A DNA stretch of 64,000 nt from an uncultured Gilliamella sp. (GTDB taxonomy: Bacteria; Pseudomonadota; Gammaproteobacteria; Enterobacterales; Orbaceae): assembly GCA_946481345.1 (NCBI GenBank), contig CAMLMY010000006.1:1-64000 (forward strand). The letters run 5' to 3'. Below the pieces are notes generated by a model. The model saw only the letters and a list, made by a program, of their open reading frames with translations, was not told where the DNA came from and searched no databases. Position 1 is the stretch's first letter. The number at the start of each line of letters is the position of its first letter. This document shows, one piece after another, positions 11,462-19,887 of this stretch. Both the position numbers and the translations under genes were made by a program.

Positions 11462-12025
11462 ATGGCAAACTTATTAACTCTACTAGAAATTAATCAACTG
11501 TTACAAAAAGGTGAAGTTGTTGCTTATCCAACTGAAGCCGTTTTTGGTTTAGGTTGTGATCCTGACAGTGAATCAGCAGTGTATAAACTGTTAAATCTAA
11601 AACAACGTTCAGTTGATAAAGGATTGATTTTAATTGCCAGTCATTATCAACAACTGATCCCTTATATTGATCAATCGGCAGTAACGAAAGAACAAATACA
11701 AATGGCGTTTAACAGTTGGCCGGGACCAAATACTTGGATTTTTCCCAAGAATGCTAACACTCCTGATTTTTTAAGTGGAAAATATCAGTCCATTGCTGTT
11801 CGTGTTACCGATCATCCTTTAGTTTGTAAATTGTGTGATTTATTTGCTAAGCCATTAGTTTCAACCAGTGCCAATCTTTCTGGCCATCCAGCTTGTAAAA
11901 CAGCGTTAGAAGTGGCGAACCAATTCGGTAATAATTTCCCCATTTTAGCTGGTCAAACAGGCAATCGTTCACAACCATCAATCATTCGCGATGTGCAAAC
12001 TGGCACTATCATTCGGCAGGGGTAA
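11462..12025 (+). CDS. tsaC: Threonylcarbamoyl-AMP synthase TsaC
   Basis: Makes threonylcarbamoyl-adenylate from threonine, bicarbonate and ATP for t6A. The YrdC-fold signature is clear: [17 protein letters not shown] near the N-terminus, [12 protein letters not shown], and [11 protein letters not shown] near residue 140. The ATG at 11462 ([10 protein letters not shown]) gives 187 residues, close to E. coli TsaC (190). An in-frame ATG at 11435 would add nine residues with no homology support, and neither start has a strong ribosome site. anmK begins four bases after the stop. Confidence 0.95.
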   Translation: MANLLTLLEINQLLQKGEVVAYPTEAVFGLGCDPDSESAVYKLLNLKQRSVDKGLILIASHYQQLIPYIDQSAVTKEQIQMAFNSWPGPNTWIFPKNANTPDFLSGKYQSIAVRVTDHPLVCKLCDLFAKPLVSTSANLSGHPACKTALEVANQFGNNFPILAGQTGNRSQPSIIRDVQTGTIIRQG

Positions 12026-12029
12026 TATT

Positions 12030-13136
12030 ATGCAAAATTTATATATTGGTGTCATGTCGGGTACCAGTATGGATGGAGTAGATATCGCATTAGTTGATAT
12101 CAGCAATGGAAAAATTACCGCTATTGCTAGTGATTGCTATCCAATGCCAAACGAAATTAAAACTCGATTATTAACGCTTTGTAATAGTAAACAAACAACA
12201 TTACAAGATTTAGGCGAACTTGATCATCAACTTGGCATAATTTACGCTAAAAGTATTAATCAATTTTTAAAACAAAATAATATTGATAACAAACAAGTTA
12301 AAGCGATTGGCTGTCATGGACAGACTATTTATCATTCGCCGAATGGTGATAATCCATTTACCATGCAAATAGGTGATGCCAATATCATCGCCGCCCAAAC
12401 AGGCATTACAACTATTGCAGATTTTCGTCGTAAAGATATGGCTTATGGAGGTCAAGGTGCGCCATTAGTTCCTGCTTTTCATAAAGCAATATTTTTAAAC
12501 TCGGCAATTAACTGTGTAGTCTTAAATATTGGCGGTATCAGTAATATTTCTGTGTTAATACCTGACCAACCAGTAATTGGCTACGATACCGGCCCTGGTA
12601 ATGTATTACTTGATGGCTGGATAAATAAAAGCCTCGGAACAAGCTATGATAAAGATGGTTTATGGGCAAAATCAGGTAAAGTAAATCAAAACTTATTAAG
12701 TGCGTTATGTAATGAAGATTATTTCCAATTACCAGCGCCAAAAAGTACTGGCAGAGAATTATTTAATTTAGCTTGGCTGATGCAAAAATTAACTGACTTT
12801 GCTTTAAATGGCCAAGATATTCAAGCGACATTGGTTGAATTTACCGCCATTACAATTGCCAATGAAATTGATAAATTACCGATAAAAAATAACTTGCCAT
12901 GCCAGTTATTAGTCTGTGGTGGTGGCGCCAAAAATCCACTTATTATGCAACAATTATCAGCATTACTACCGAAATGGCAAGTTTCTGCTACAGATAAAAA
13001 AGGAGTAAACAGTGATGATATGGAAGCGATCGCTTTTGCTTGGCTTGCTTATTGTAGAATGAATAATATTCCTTCTAATATTCCAGAAGTTACTGGAGCA
13101 AGCCAATCTGTATGTTTAGGGGTTATTTATCAATAA
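12030..13136 (+). CDS. anmK: Anhydro-N-acetylmuramic acid kinase AnmK
   Basis: Phosphorylates and opens 1,6-anhydroMurNAc from cell-wall turnover, giving MurNAc-6-phosphate for recycling by MurQ. The product begins MQNLYIGVMSGTSMDGVD, the canonical ATP/substrate loop. GHDGQT-type GCHGQTIYHSP and the phosphate segment GYDTGPGNVLLD follow. The ATG at 12030 gives 368 residues, standard for the family (369). A longer frame opening at 11991 inside tsaC has no homology and is rejected. The next gene, kdgR, converges six bases beyond the stop. Confidence 0.97.
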   Translation: MQNLYIGVMSGTSMDGVDIALVDISNGKITAIASDCYPMPNEIKTRLLTLCNSKQTTLQDLGELDHQLGIIYAKSINQFLKQNNIDNKQVKAIGCHGQTIYHSPNGDNPFTMQIGDANIIAAQTGITTIADFRRKDMAYGGQGAPLVPAFHKAIFLNSAINCVVLNIGGISNISVLIPDQPVIGYDTGPGNVLLDGWINKSLGTSYDKDGLWAKSGKVNQNLLSALCNEDYFQLPAPKSTGRELFNLAWLMQKLTDFALNGQDIQATLVEFTAITIANEIDKLPIKNNLPCQLLVCGGGAKNPLIMQQLSALLPKWQVSATDKKGVNSDDMEAIAFAWLAYCRMNNIPSNIPEVTGASQSVCLGVIYQ

Positions 13137-13142
13137 CCACCT

Positions 13143-13937
13143 TTAGTCCGTTGATTTTGATTGCTTAACATAACCAATTAATTCAGATATTTTAGCTGCA
13201 CATTGGCTAATTTCACTGACTAAATTAGCTTCATCTTCAGCTGTACTACATCTAAAGATAGAAGTTGATAAACTTAAAGCAGCAATAATATTACCTAAAC
13301 GATTGTAAATTGGTACAGCAAAGCAACGTAAACCTAGTTCAGACTCTTCATCATCTTTACCATAACCAACACGTTTTACTTCATCAAGTTCAGCTAAAAA
13401 TGCGTCTTTATTAGTAATGGTGTTAGCTGTATATTGAACAAAATCGATGTTGTTTATTAAGCTTTTTTTGCTTTCATCATCTAACCATGCCAATAAAACT
13501 TTACCTAGACCGCTAGCATGAACCGTCGCTTGATTACCTATTTTAGATGTCAAACAAAGACTATATTGTTCTGATGCCACTTTATTAATATAGATAATTT
13601 GATCACCTTCACGAACAGCTAAATGGATTGTTTCTTTCGTTTTGTCCCTTAGCTTTCTCATTTCTAAATCAGCAATAGCCAAAAAGTTTTGGTGATAAAG
13701 CACTCGATTACCTAAATCAAGTAATTTTAAATTAAGAGAATATTTATCTGAATCTTCTTCTTGATTAACATAACCTAATGATTTCATGGTTTGTAAAAAT
13801 CGATAAGCTGTGCTTTTTGGCATCATTACTTTTTGCGATAATTCTGATATAGCAATGTCTTTAGATTCAGATAAAGCTTCTAAAATTCCGAAAACTTTTA
13901 AAACCGAAGCAACCGATTCTGGTGAGCTATCATTCAT
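13143..13937 (-). CDS. kdgR: IclR-family repressor KdgR of pectin-oligomer catabolism
   Basis: Transcriptional repressor relieved by 2-keto-3-deoxygluconate. The N-terminal winged helix includes VASVLKVFGILEAL and MMPKSTAYRFLQTMKSLGYV, nearly identical in pattern to enterobacterial KdgR. The C-terminal IclR effector domain carries ETIHLAVREGDQIIYI and GKVLLAW. The ATG at 13937 has AAGGAG upstream at 11 bases; a GTG three codons earlier lies too close to that site. At 264 residues it matches KdgR (263). It sits next to the genes it should control, and KdgR-box matches occur at 16601 and 18040. Confidence 0.92.
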   Translation of the reverse strand: MNDSSPESVASVLKVFGILEALSESKDIAISELSQKVMMPKSTAYRFLQTMKSLGYVNQEEDSDKYSLNLKLLDLGNRVLYHQNFLAIADLEMRKLRDKTKETIHLAVREGDQIIYINKVASEQYSLCLTSKIGNQATVHASGLGKVLLAWLDDESKKSLINNIDFVQYTANTITNKDAFLAELDEVKRVGYGKDDEESELGLRCFAVPIYNRLGNIIAALSLSTSIFRCSTAEDEANLVSEISQCAAKISELIGYVKQSKSTD

Positions 13938-14054
13938 GATTAGCACATCTCCTTACTAAAAAATAGTCATTATTCTATTATTTAATGATCAATTAGAACA
14001 ACACAAAATTATCGAAAGTATATCATAATTAATAATGACTAGTTACTAGCTATT

Positions 14055-14375
14055 TTATAAAAAGTCCAATCTCTGCGGAGTAAACATATCAAGTAGCACA
14101 CCAGCTTGTTTACAAATACAACCATGTTCAATATTTGGTTTTTTATACAAAGTATCACCAGCACGAACAATTTTGGTCTCAGTGCCAATAGTAAATTCAA
14201 ATTCACCCGATAAAACATAAGTTAATTGTTCATGTGGGTGATGATGCATGGCTCCAATAGCGCCAGTTTCAAAATGAACTTCAACAGCCATCATATTACC
14301 ATCATGAGCTAAAACTTTACGTTTAACACCATTTCCTAAATCAATTAATTCAATATCTGAATTAAAACAAAACAT
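14055..14375 (-). CDS. kdgF: Cupin protein KdgF (unsaturated uronate linearisation)
   Basis: KdgF converts the 4,5-unsaturated uronate released from pectin or alginate oligomers to the linear 4-deoxy-L-threo-5-hexosulose uronate (DKI). The 106-residue single cupin has the metal motif HHHPHEQ (residues about 45-51), then LTYVLSGEFEF, and the second cupin motif with PNIEHGC. Length and motifs match KdgF from Yersinia and Dickeya. It lies between kdgR and the dehydrogenase gene on the same strand and should be part of the ogl operon. Confidence 0.92.
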   Translation of the reverse strand: MFCFNSDIELIDLGNGVKRKVLAHDGNMMAVEVHFETGAIGAMHHHPHEQLTYVLSGEFEFTIGTETKIVRAGDTLYKKPNIEHGCICKQAGVLLDMFTPQRLDFL

Positions 14376-14405
14376 CGCATTACTCCTAAATTTATAAAAT
14401 AAACA

Positions 14406-14440
14406 GAGATAATAAAAACTTCCCTTTAATTTATTATCTC
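14406..14440. terminator. Hairpin between the dehydrogenase gene and kdgF
   Basis: A perfect 11-base inverted repeat, GAGATAATAAA (14406-14416) with TTTATTATCTC (14430-14440). There is no proper T-run on either strand, so it is more likely an mRNA-stability or attenuating hairpin inside the operon than a full terminator. Confidence 0.5.
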
Positions 14441-14470
14441 TTAAATCAATTAATTTTCAATGTTATGGCA

Positions 14471-15271
14471 TTAAGGTTGTTTACCAATATAGGCTAAGAT
14501 ACCACCATCAACATAAAGAATATGACCATTTACAAAGTTTGAAGCTTCCGATGCTAAAAATACTGCTGCACCCGCTAAATCATCTGGAGTTCCCCAGCGT
14601 CCAGCTGGTGTTTTAGCAATAATAAACTGATCAAAAGGATGACGAGAACCATCAGCCTGTTTTTCGCGTAATGGTGCCGTTTGTGGAGTTGCAATATAAC
14701 CAGGACCAATACCATTACATTGAATATTGGCATGACCAAATTCAGAACAAATATTTTTAGTTAACATTTTTAAGCCGCCCTTAGCTGATGCATAACCAAC
14801 AACGGTTTCACGGCCAAGCTCACTCATCATTGAGCAGATGTTAATAATTTTACCACTGCCTTTTTTGATCATGGAAGGAAGCACTGCTTTTGCCATAATG
14901 AATTGACCTGTAAGATCAATATCGATAATTTTTCGATAATCGGCAGCACTTGTTTCAAGCATTGATTTGCGTTGAATAATGCCGGCATTATTCACTAAAA
15001 TATCAATCACACCATGTTCTTTTTCAATTTGCGCAATTGATTTTTCAACCGCAGCTTCATCGGTTATATCAAATAAATAGCCATGTGCATCAATGCCTGC
15101 TTCTTTATAAGCTTCAAGACCTTTTTGTAAATTTTCAGGTACCACATCATTAAATACGATTTTCGCTCCGGCACCAGCTAATGATTTTGCTATTTCAAAA
15201 CCGATACCATAAGAAGCGCCGGTAACCAGCGCTATTTTATTATTGAGTGAAAATTTATTTAAAATCGACAT
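14471..15271 (-). CDS. SDR dehydrogenase, DhuD/Gno type (DKII to 2-keto-3-deoxygluconate)
   Basis: NAD(P)-dependent short-chain dehydrogenase, 266 residues from the ATG at 15271 (GGAG nine bases upstream). The nucleotide loop is TGASYGIG, NNAG follows near residue 90, and the catalytic Ser and YxxxK are in ICSMM and GYASAK. Sequence character is that of the gluconate 5-dehydrogenase group, which includes the streptococcal DhuD that reduces DKII. Context between ogl and kdgF argues for this role, taking the place of KduD. True gluconate 5-dehydrogenase activity is the alternative; substrate is inferred, not shown. Confidence 0.8.
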   Translation of the reverse strand: MSILNKFSLNNKIALVTGASYGIGFEIAKSLAGAGAKIVFNDVVPENLQKGLEAYKEAGIDAHGYLFDITDEAAVEKSIAQIEKEHGVIDILVNNAGIIQRKSMLETSAADYRKIIDIDLTGQFIMAKAVLPSMIKKGSGKIINICSMMSELGRETVVGYASAKGGLKMLTKNICSEFGHANIQCNGIGPGYIATPQTAPLREKQADGSRHPFDQFIIAKTPAGRWGTPDDLAGAAVFLASEASNFVNGHILYVDGGILAYIGKQP

Positions 15272-15314
15272 AATTATATTCTCCGTTATAGTTGTGACAG
15301 ACAAAATCGCTCTA

Positions 15315-16487
15315 TCACATTTCTTCTAATATGTTAGCTGGCACTTTGGTTAAATAAAGTGCAGGTTCATCTTGTGCATCACAAGAATATAAAACGTATT
15401 TATTATCAGGTGAAAACGATGGATGAGGGTGAGTAACTTGACGGTCACCATCTAAAACTCGCCATGTACTATTATGTTTAACGAGTTTATGTGCTGTTTT
15501 GGTTTTAGGCGCTAAAATATAAAGCCATGGATCATTTTCAATTTTATAACCACTAGTATCAATAACATCAACAGGGCTTCCTGTTCCATCACCGATATAA
15601 AGCGTGCCATCAAAATTGCTCATTAAATGTGAACAGGCAGGCATTTCCATAATCTCTTTATCTTCATTGGTTACTGGGTTATAAAGACGAATATAGCGCT
15701 CTTGTTGTCCTTTCATATAAGATACATAAGCTAATCCTGAACCATCTGGTACCCAAAACTCATGCGTACAACTTTCACCAGGTAAATTATCATGAGCTTT
15801 TCGTTCATTTTTACCATCACGATCAACTAACCAAATTCGTGCATCAACTAAATCATGCGGCCCTTCATGACAAAATGCGATAGTTTTATCATCAAAAGGT
15901 CTAAAGATTGGATGGCCCAACCATACATTTTGATCAATAACCGTTTTAGCAACACCAGTTTCAATATCAATTTTGATTAAACGGCAGTGTGGGTTTTTAT
16001 CGTAAAACGCTTTAAATATTGTCCAGTCAGTGAGTGGTGTCCAATCTTTTTTATCAATTTCAATGCCAACAATTTCATTACAATCGCTATTAGCAACCCA
16101 TGTACCATAACCAACCCATTCATCGGGTACTGTATAAACATTTTTTTCTTCTAAAGTTTCAAGATTGACTTGTTGTAAGTTACGTTCATTTTTGACATAG
16201 TATAAAAATTTATCATCTGGTGATAAAAAACCACCAAAGGTATTATCGCCAGGTCCTTCAGTAAGTTGTTTTGCTGTTTGATTTTCAATATCAAGCAAAT
16301 AGTAGTTGCGATTAGAGTCAAATTCACCGGCAAAGAGTAACTTTTGACCATCATTGGTAAAGCATTTTTGATAAAAATAGTTACGATGGCATAAAACACC
16401 TTCTGGCGTTAACCGGATAATTTCATTTTTTGAATCTTCATCAGTAAATGATGAATATGATAGCTTTACGATATTTCCCTTAGCCAT
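15315..16487 (-). CDS. ogl: Oligogalacturonate lyase Ogl (PL22)
   Basis: Cytoplasmic lyase that splits saturated and unsaturated digalacturonate to unsaturated monomers. It forms a seven-bladed beta-propeller with a Mn-binding His cluster. The 390 residues match Dickeya/Yersinia Ogl (388). Visible hallmarks are RLTPEGVLCHRNYFYQKCFT near residue 26, WLGHPIFRPFDD, FCHEGPHDLVDARIW, ESCTHEFWVPDG and VTHPHPSFSPDN, which hold the catalytic and metal His residues. First gene of the leftward operon. CRP and KdgR sites lie in the region shared with the divergent isomerase gene. Confidence 0.96.
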   Translation of the reverse strand: MAKGNIVKLSYSSFTDEDSKNEIIRLTPEGVLCHRNYFYQKCFTNDGQKLLFAGEFDSNRNYYLLDIENQTAKQLTEGPGDNTFGGFLSPDDKFLYYVKNERNLQQVNLETLEEKNVYTVPDEWVGYGTWVANSDCNEIVGIEIDKKDWTPLTDWTIFKAFYDKNPHCRLIKIDIETGVAKTVIDQNVWLGHPIFRPFDDKTIAFCHEGPHDLVDARIWLVDRDGKNERKAHDNLPGESCTHEFWVPDGSGLAYVSYMKGQQERYIRLYNPVTNEDKEIMEMPACSHLMSNFDGTLYIGDGTGSPVDVIDTSGYKIENDPWLYILAPKTKTAHKLVKHNSTWRVLDGDRQVTHPHPSFSPDNKYVLYSCDAQDEPALYLTKVPANILEEM

Positions 16488-16571
16488 ATAAACTCCCTGA
16501 ATATAAGTATAATAAAAAGTTCAAAATATTATGATTTGTTAAATATAGTAATATAAAAACTATGATGGTTT

Positions 16572-16587
16572 TGTGACTTTCATCACA
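16572..16587. promoter_or_regulatory. CRP binding site
   Basis: TGTGA-N6-TCACA, a perfect symmetric CRP core, lies in the divergent region between ogl and the isomerase gene. It is centred about 92 bases from the ogl start and 158 from the isomerase start. It fits cAMP-CRP activation of pectin genes. Confidence 0.8.
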
Positions 16588-16600
16588 TTGCAATAAATTT

Positions 16601-16619
16601 ATTAAAACATCGTTTTATT
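16601..16619. promoter_or_regulatory. KdgR operator
   Basis: ATTAAAACATCGTTTTATT fits the Erwinia KdgR box AATRAAAYRNYRTTTYATT at 17 of 18 defined positions. It is nearly midway between the divergent ogl and isomerase starts, so it could repress both. The match was made by eye. Confidence 0.75.
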
Positions 16620-16632
16620 TTAGTTAAAAAAA

Positions 16633-16660
16633 TTGATATATTTTTTTGCGAGCTTATAAT
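16633..16660 (+). promoter_or_regulatory. Promoter of the RpiB-family isomerase gene
   Basis: TTGATA (16633-16638) and a perfect TATAAT (16655-16660) with a 16-base spacer. They lie about 78 bases before the ATG and just downstream of the KdgR and CRP sites. Confidence 0.6.
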
Positions 16661-16737
16661 TAAAGCGTAAGTACTAATAACAAATGACAAAATTGTTAGA
16701 TGGTTTGTTATTATTTCAATGAAAATAGAGGGAAATC

Positions 16738-17373
16738 ATGAAAATAGCACTAATGAACGAGTTTAGCCAAGCAGCTAAAAATCCAATTATTTTAAATGAA
16801 TTAAAAAATGCAACTGAGAAATATGGACATACTGTTTTTAATGTTGGCATGGATGGCGACAATGATAAAAAATTAACTTATGTTCATTTAGGTATAATTA
16901 GCGCTATTTTATTAAACAGTAAAGCAGTTGATTTTGTTATCACCGGATGTGGCACAGGCCAAGGCGCATTAATGGCATTAAATGCATTTCCTGGTGTTAA
17001 TTGTGGTTATTGTATCGAACCTACTGATGCTTATTTATTTGCACAAGTGAATAATGGTAATGCATTATCACTTGCTTTTGCTAAAGGCTTTGGTTGGGGT
17101 GCAGAACTTAATGCTCGTTATATTTTTGAAAAAGCATTTGATGGTGAAAAAGGTTTAGGTTATCCACCTGAACGCCGAGAATCTCAAAATGCTAATGCGG
17201 TAATTTTAAATGATATGAAAAATGCTGCAGGAAAAAGTTTAATCGAAGCATTGAAATCAATTGATCAATCATTACTTAAAGATGCAATCAAAGGCGAACG
17301 TTTCCAAAAATGTTTATTTGAAAACAGCCAAGATCCTGAAATAACAGCTTATATCAAAAGCCTATTAGCTTAA
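16738..17373 (+). CDS. RpiB/LacAB-family isomerase, probable DhuI-type (DKI to DKII)
   Basis: A 211-residue RpiB/LacA/LacB-type protein with an N-terminal MKIALMNEFSQ and the anion-binding loop GCGTGQGALMALN near residue 70. About 60 extra C-terminal residues exceed plain RpiB (about 150). In streptococci an RpiB-family enzyme, DhuI, isomerises 4-deoxy-L-threo-5-hexosulose uronate, the job done by KduI elsewhere. No kduI lies in this island, and this gene shares a KdgR/CRP control region with ogl. The role is inferred from family and context. It has AGGGAAA before the ATG and a strong terminator after. Confidence 0.78.
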   Translation: MKIALMNEFSQAAKNPIILNELKNATEKYGHTVFNVGMDGDNDKKLTYVHLGIISAILLNSKAVDFVITGCGTGQGALMALNAFPGVNCGYCIEPTDAYLFAQVNNGNALSLAFAKGFGWGAELNARYIFEKAFDGEKGLGYPPERRESQNANAVILNDMKNAAGKSLIEALKSIDQSLLKDAIKGERFQKCLFENSQDPEITAYIKSLLA

Positions 17374-17411
17374 TTGATATTAATTAATTAGTTACTACAT
17401 CCTATAATGTC

Positions 17412-17452
17412 AGTGTCATTTCAACTCAATTGATGAAATGACACTTTTTTAT
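17412..17452 (+). terminator. Intrinsic terminator after the isomerase gene
   Basis: Perfect 12-base stem AGTGTCATTTCA/TGAAATGACACT followed by six T residues, 39 bases after the stop codon. Confidence 0.9.
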
Positions 17453-17595
17453 TTCTACATTTCTTCATAACAATTAAATTAATATTTAAGCTAAGGTTAG
17501 CAATAAACTTAAATATCCTTATTAATAATAGCTTATTGAACAAGATTAAAAACTAACTGACGAATAGAAATAAGTAAAATTGAATTGATAATAAA

Positions 17596-17635
17596 AAGAA
17601 TAAAAACGCTAAATCTGATTATTAGACTTAGCGTT
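17596..17635 (-). terminator. Intrinsic terminator of the decayed exported-protein gene
   Basis: On the minus strand AACGCTAAGTCT pairs with AGATTTAGCGTT (12 pairs, one G-U) and runs into TTTTATTCTTTTT. It lies just beyond the stop of the pseudogene at 17659. Confidence 0.8.
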
Positions 17636-17658
17636 CTTATAGATTGATAACTCTTTAA

Positions 17659-18011
17659 TTATTTAGCTTTATTCTTTTCAATTAAGATTTTTAACTCTTT
17701 TGGTAAAACTATATTACCATTTTGATCACGAGTTATTTTAAAATCAACATTGTCTTTCCATAATTCACTGCTGGTCACAGATTTAAAATCTTTACTTTTA
17801 ATCTGTGGTCCAAATGAATCTTTTATTGCGGCTTGCCAACTAATACAAAGTATTAATAAATTAGCTTAATAATACCACGAAGAATTCGAGCCATTGATTT
17901 CCAGTTATGTTCATATTGAAAGGTTGTTTGACTTGAACCAGCAAAAGAATAGATAGGAAAGGTGGATAGAAACATTAAAAGCGGTATTTTTTTTAATTTA
18001 AAATGACTCAT
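17659..18011 (-). pseudogene. Decayed secreted-protein gene in the pectin island
   Basis: From the ATG at 18011 (AGGAAAA upstream) the frame reads a clear Sec signal peptide MSHFKLKKIPLLMFLSTFPI, then SFAGSSQTTFQYEHNWKSMA, and stops after 52 codons. In another frame the sequence continues, from WQAAIKDSFGPQIKSKDF through to LPKELKILIEKNKAK and a stop at 17659. So about 115 codons remain, with a frame break and probably an internal deletion. Ribosome site, KdgR box 29 bases upstream and terminator are all intact. The N-terminus FQYEHNW recalls KdgM-type porins, while the C-terminus does not look like a porin and could come from a lyase. The family is not settled. Confidence 0.6.
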
Positions 18012-18039
18012 TATTGTTTTCCTATTTTTAATATATTTT

Positions 18040-18058
18040 TTTGAAATACTGTTTTATA
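18040..18058. promoter_or_regulatory. Probable KdgR operator
   Basis: TTTGAAATACTGTTTTATA matches AATRAAAYRNYRTTTYATT at 15 of 18 defined positions. It lies 29 bases upstream of the decayed exported-protein gene, and about 250 upstream of the transporter ATG on the other strand. Confidence 0.55.
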
Positions 18059-18084
18059 TTTTTTATTATTTTTTTAATGTTTTC

Positions 18085-18100
18085 TGTTAATAAGATCACA
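18085..18100. promoter_or_regulatory. Probable CRP site
   Basis: TGTTA-N6-TCACA, one mismatch from the symmetric CRP core. It lies in the divergent region between the decayed gene and the transporter gene, near the KdgR-like box. The pairing repeats the CRP/KdgR arrangement upstream of ogl. Confidence 0.5.
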
Positions 18101-18310
18101 ATTTCAGAAAACAATTTCAGAAAAACAATAACTATATGATATATATCAATTTAATTTATAATAATATCAATATATTAACTTTTCAAATTAAATAAATTGT
18201 TACCAACGTCACATTTCTTAAAAAATTTTGAAATAAATTTGTATAAATTTAGTATTATTCTAATAATATTTTTAAAACGGTATTTCATAATTATTAAAGG
18301 AAATAAATTT

Positions 18311-19822
18311 ATGGCTGACAATCAAAAGAAAATAACCACACTAACTCGATTTTCGTATGGTAGTGGTAATTTGATAGGAAGTGGGGCGCTAGCAATTAGT
18401 GCTGCTTGGTTACTATATTTTTATACAACATTCTGTGGTCTTTCTGCATTTCAAGCAACATTAATTTTTTCAATCGCTACTTATTTAGATGTCATTCTAA
18501 ATCCATTAATGGGATTTATTACTGATAATTTTAACCACACAAAACTTGGCCGTCGATTTGGCCGTCGCCGATTTTTCATTTTATTTGCTGTTCCATGTAT
18601 GATTATTTACCCATTACTTTGGGTTGATGGCATGAATTTTTGGTACTACTTAACTACCTATATTTTATTTGAATTCATCTATACCATGATTATGATTCCA
18701 TATAATACTTTACCGGTAGAGATGACCAAAAACTTTGATCAAAGAACTTACTTAGCCGGTTCTAAAGCAATGTTTGGTAAAGTTGCTAATTTCTTAGCTG
18801 CAGCAATTCCAGGGGTATTTTTCTATCTATTTGATGGTAAAGACTCCCCATTACCGTTCTTACTAACAGGTATTACTTATGCAACTATTATGGCTATTGC
18901 ATTAATCTTGCTTTACCTAAATAGTTGGGAGAAATCAATTGATGAAATTGAAGATGAAACAACTTCTGGTCTTTGGGAAAGCATTGTTAAATTATTCTCA
19001 GATGTGTTTTCAACCTTCCGTTTAAAAACATTTAGAAACCATTTAGGTATGTATCTATTTGGTTTTGGTGCTGAATGGCTATTCGCGGCAACATTTACCT
19101 ATTTTGTAGTATTTAACTTAGGCCAACCTAAAACTTTTGTTTCACAAATGAATAGTTTAAGTAGTATATGTCAGTTAATTTCAACGGCATTCTTTATGGC
19201 TTGGTGTGTAAAACGAGGATTCAAAAGACCATTTGTTATTGCAATACTAATCGTAATATCTTCAGTAATTGGTTATATCGGAGTCTATTATTTTAACATG
19301 CCTCATGTTACTTGGATTGTTATTGGTATTACAATTTGGTTTGGCTTAGGAACTGGTGGGGTTTATTACATTCCGTGGAGTGTATACACCTTCTTAGCTG
19401 ATATCGATGAAGTATTAACCGGAAGACGTCGTGAAGGTATCTATGCAGGTGCAATGACCATGGCTGGAAAACTAATGCGAGCGACCATTGTATTTATTCT
19501 AGGGATTGTATTGAAATACTCAGGTTTTGTCTCTGGTGTAAATACCGTTCAACCAGATAGTGCAGTGACTGCAATCAACTTAGTTCTTATCTTTGGTGTG
19601 TGTGGAATGGCATTATTAGGTATTTTCTTTACTTACCGAATGAAATTAGACAAATCTACTCATGCACTTATTATTCAAGAACTTGATAGATTAAAAACTG
19701 GTGGTAAAAAAGAAGATGCAACACCAGAAATAAGAAGCTTAGTTAAAGAACTAACTGGCTTTGATTATGATAACTGTTTTGGTAACAATAATGTTGGTTT
19801 TAAACAACATCATCCAAAATAA
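18311..19822 (+). CDS. togT: GPH-family cation:oligogalacturonide symporter, TogT-like
   Basis: A 12-helix inner-membrane carrier of the glycoside-pentoside-hexuronide family, 503 residues from the ATG at 18311 (AAAGGA ten bases upstream). An upstream in-frame extension is A/T-rich leader and is rejected. Family features include FSYGSGNLIGSGALA at the start, LNPLMGFITDN, RFGRRRFFILFAVPCM in the loop after helix 3, and YNTLPVEMT. Position beside ogl/kdgF and the shared KdgR/CRP-like sites point to import of pectin oligomers, as for Dickeya TogT. Another uronide or glycoside remains possible. Confidence 0.85.
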   Translation: MADNQKKITTLTRFSYGSGNLIGSGALAISAAWLLYFYTTFCGLSAFQATLIFSIATYLDVILNPLMGFITDNFNHTKLGRRFGRRRFFILFAVPCMIIYPLLWVDGMNFWYYLTTYILFEFIYTMIMIPYNTLPVEMTKNFDQRTYLAGSKAMFGKVANFLAAAIPGVFFYLFDGKDSPLPFLLTGITYATIMAIALILLYLNSWEKSIDEIEDETTSGLWESIVKLFSDVFSTFRLKTFRNHLGMYLFGFGAEWLFAATFTYFVVFNLGQPKTFVSQMNSLSSICQLISTAFFMAWCVKRGFKRPFVIAILIVISSVIGYIGVYYFNMPHVTWIVIGITIWFGLGTGGVYYIPWSVYTFLADIDEVLTGRRREGIYAGAMTMAGKLMRATIVFILGIVLKYSGFVSGVNTVQPDSAVTAINLVLIFGVCGMALLGIFFTYRMKLDKSTHALIIQELDRLKTGGKKEDATPEIRSLVKELTGFDYDNCFGNNNVGFKQHHPK

Positions 19823-19837
19823 CGATTTATAATTAAA

Positions 19838-19876
19838 TAAAAAATCATCTAATTGATAAGATTAGATGATTTTTTT
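19838..19876. terminator. Bidirectional terminator between togT and the HAD gene
   Basis: AAAAATCATCTAAT pairs with ATTAGATGATTTTT around a seven-base loop. There are T-runs on both strands, and it serves two convergent genes. Confidence 0.9.
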
Positions 19877-19887
19877 TATATCTAAAT

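Noticed and set aside
11991-12029. Upstream extension of AnmK
   Set aside because: It lies within the end of tsaC. MQNLYIGVMSGTSMDG is the normal AnmK start.
18197-18310. 38-residue N-terminal extension of the TogT-like transporter
   Set aside because: A good ribosome site precedes the ATG at 18311, and the GPH-family homology starts there; the extension is A/T-rich leader.
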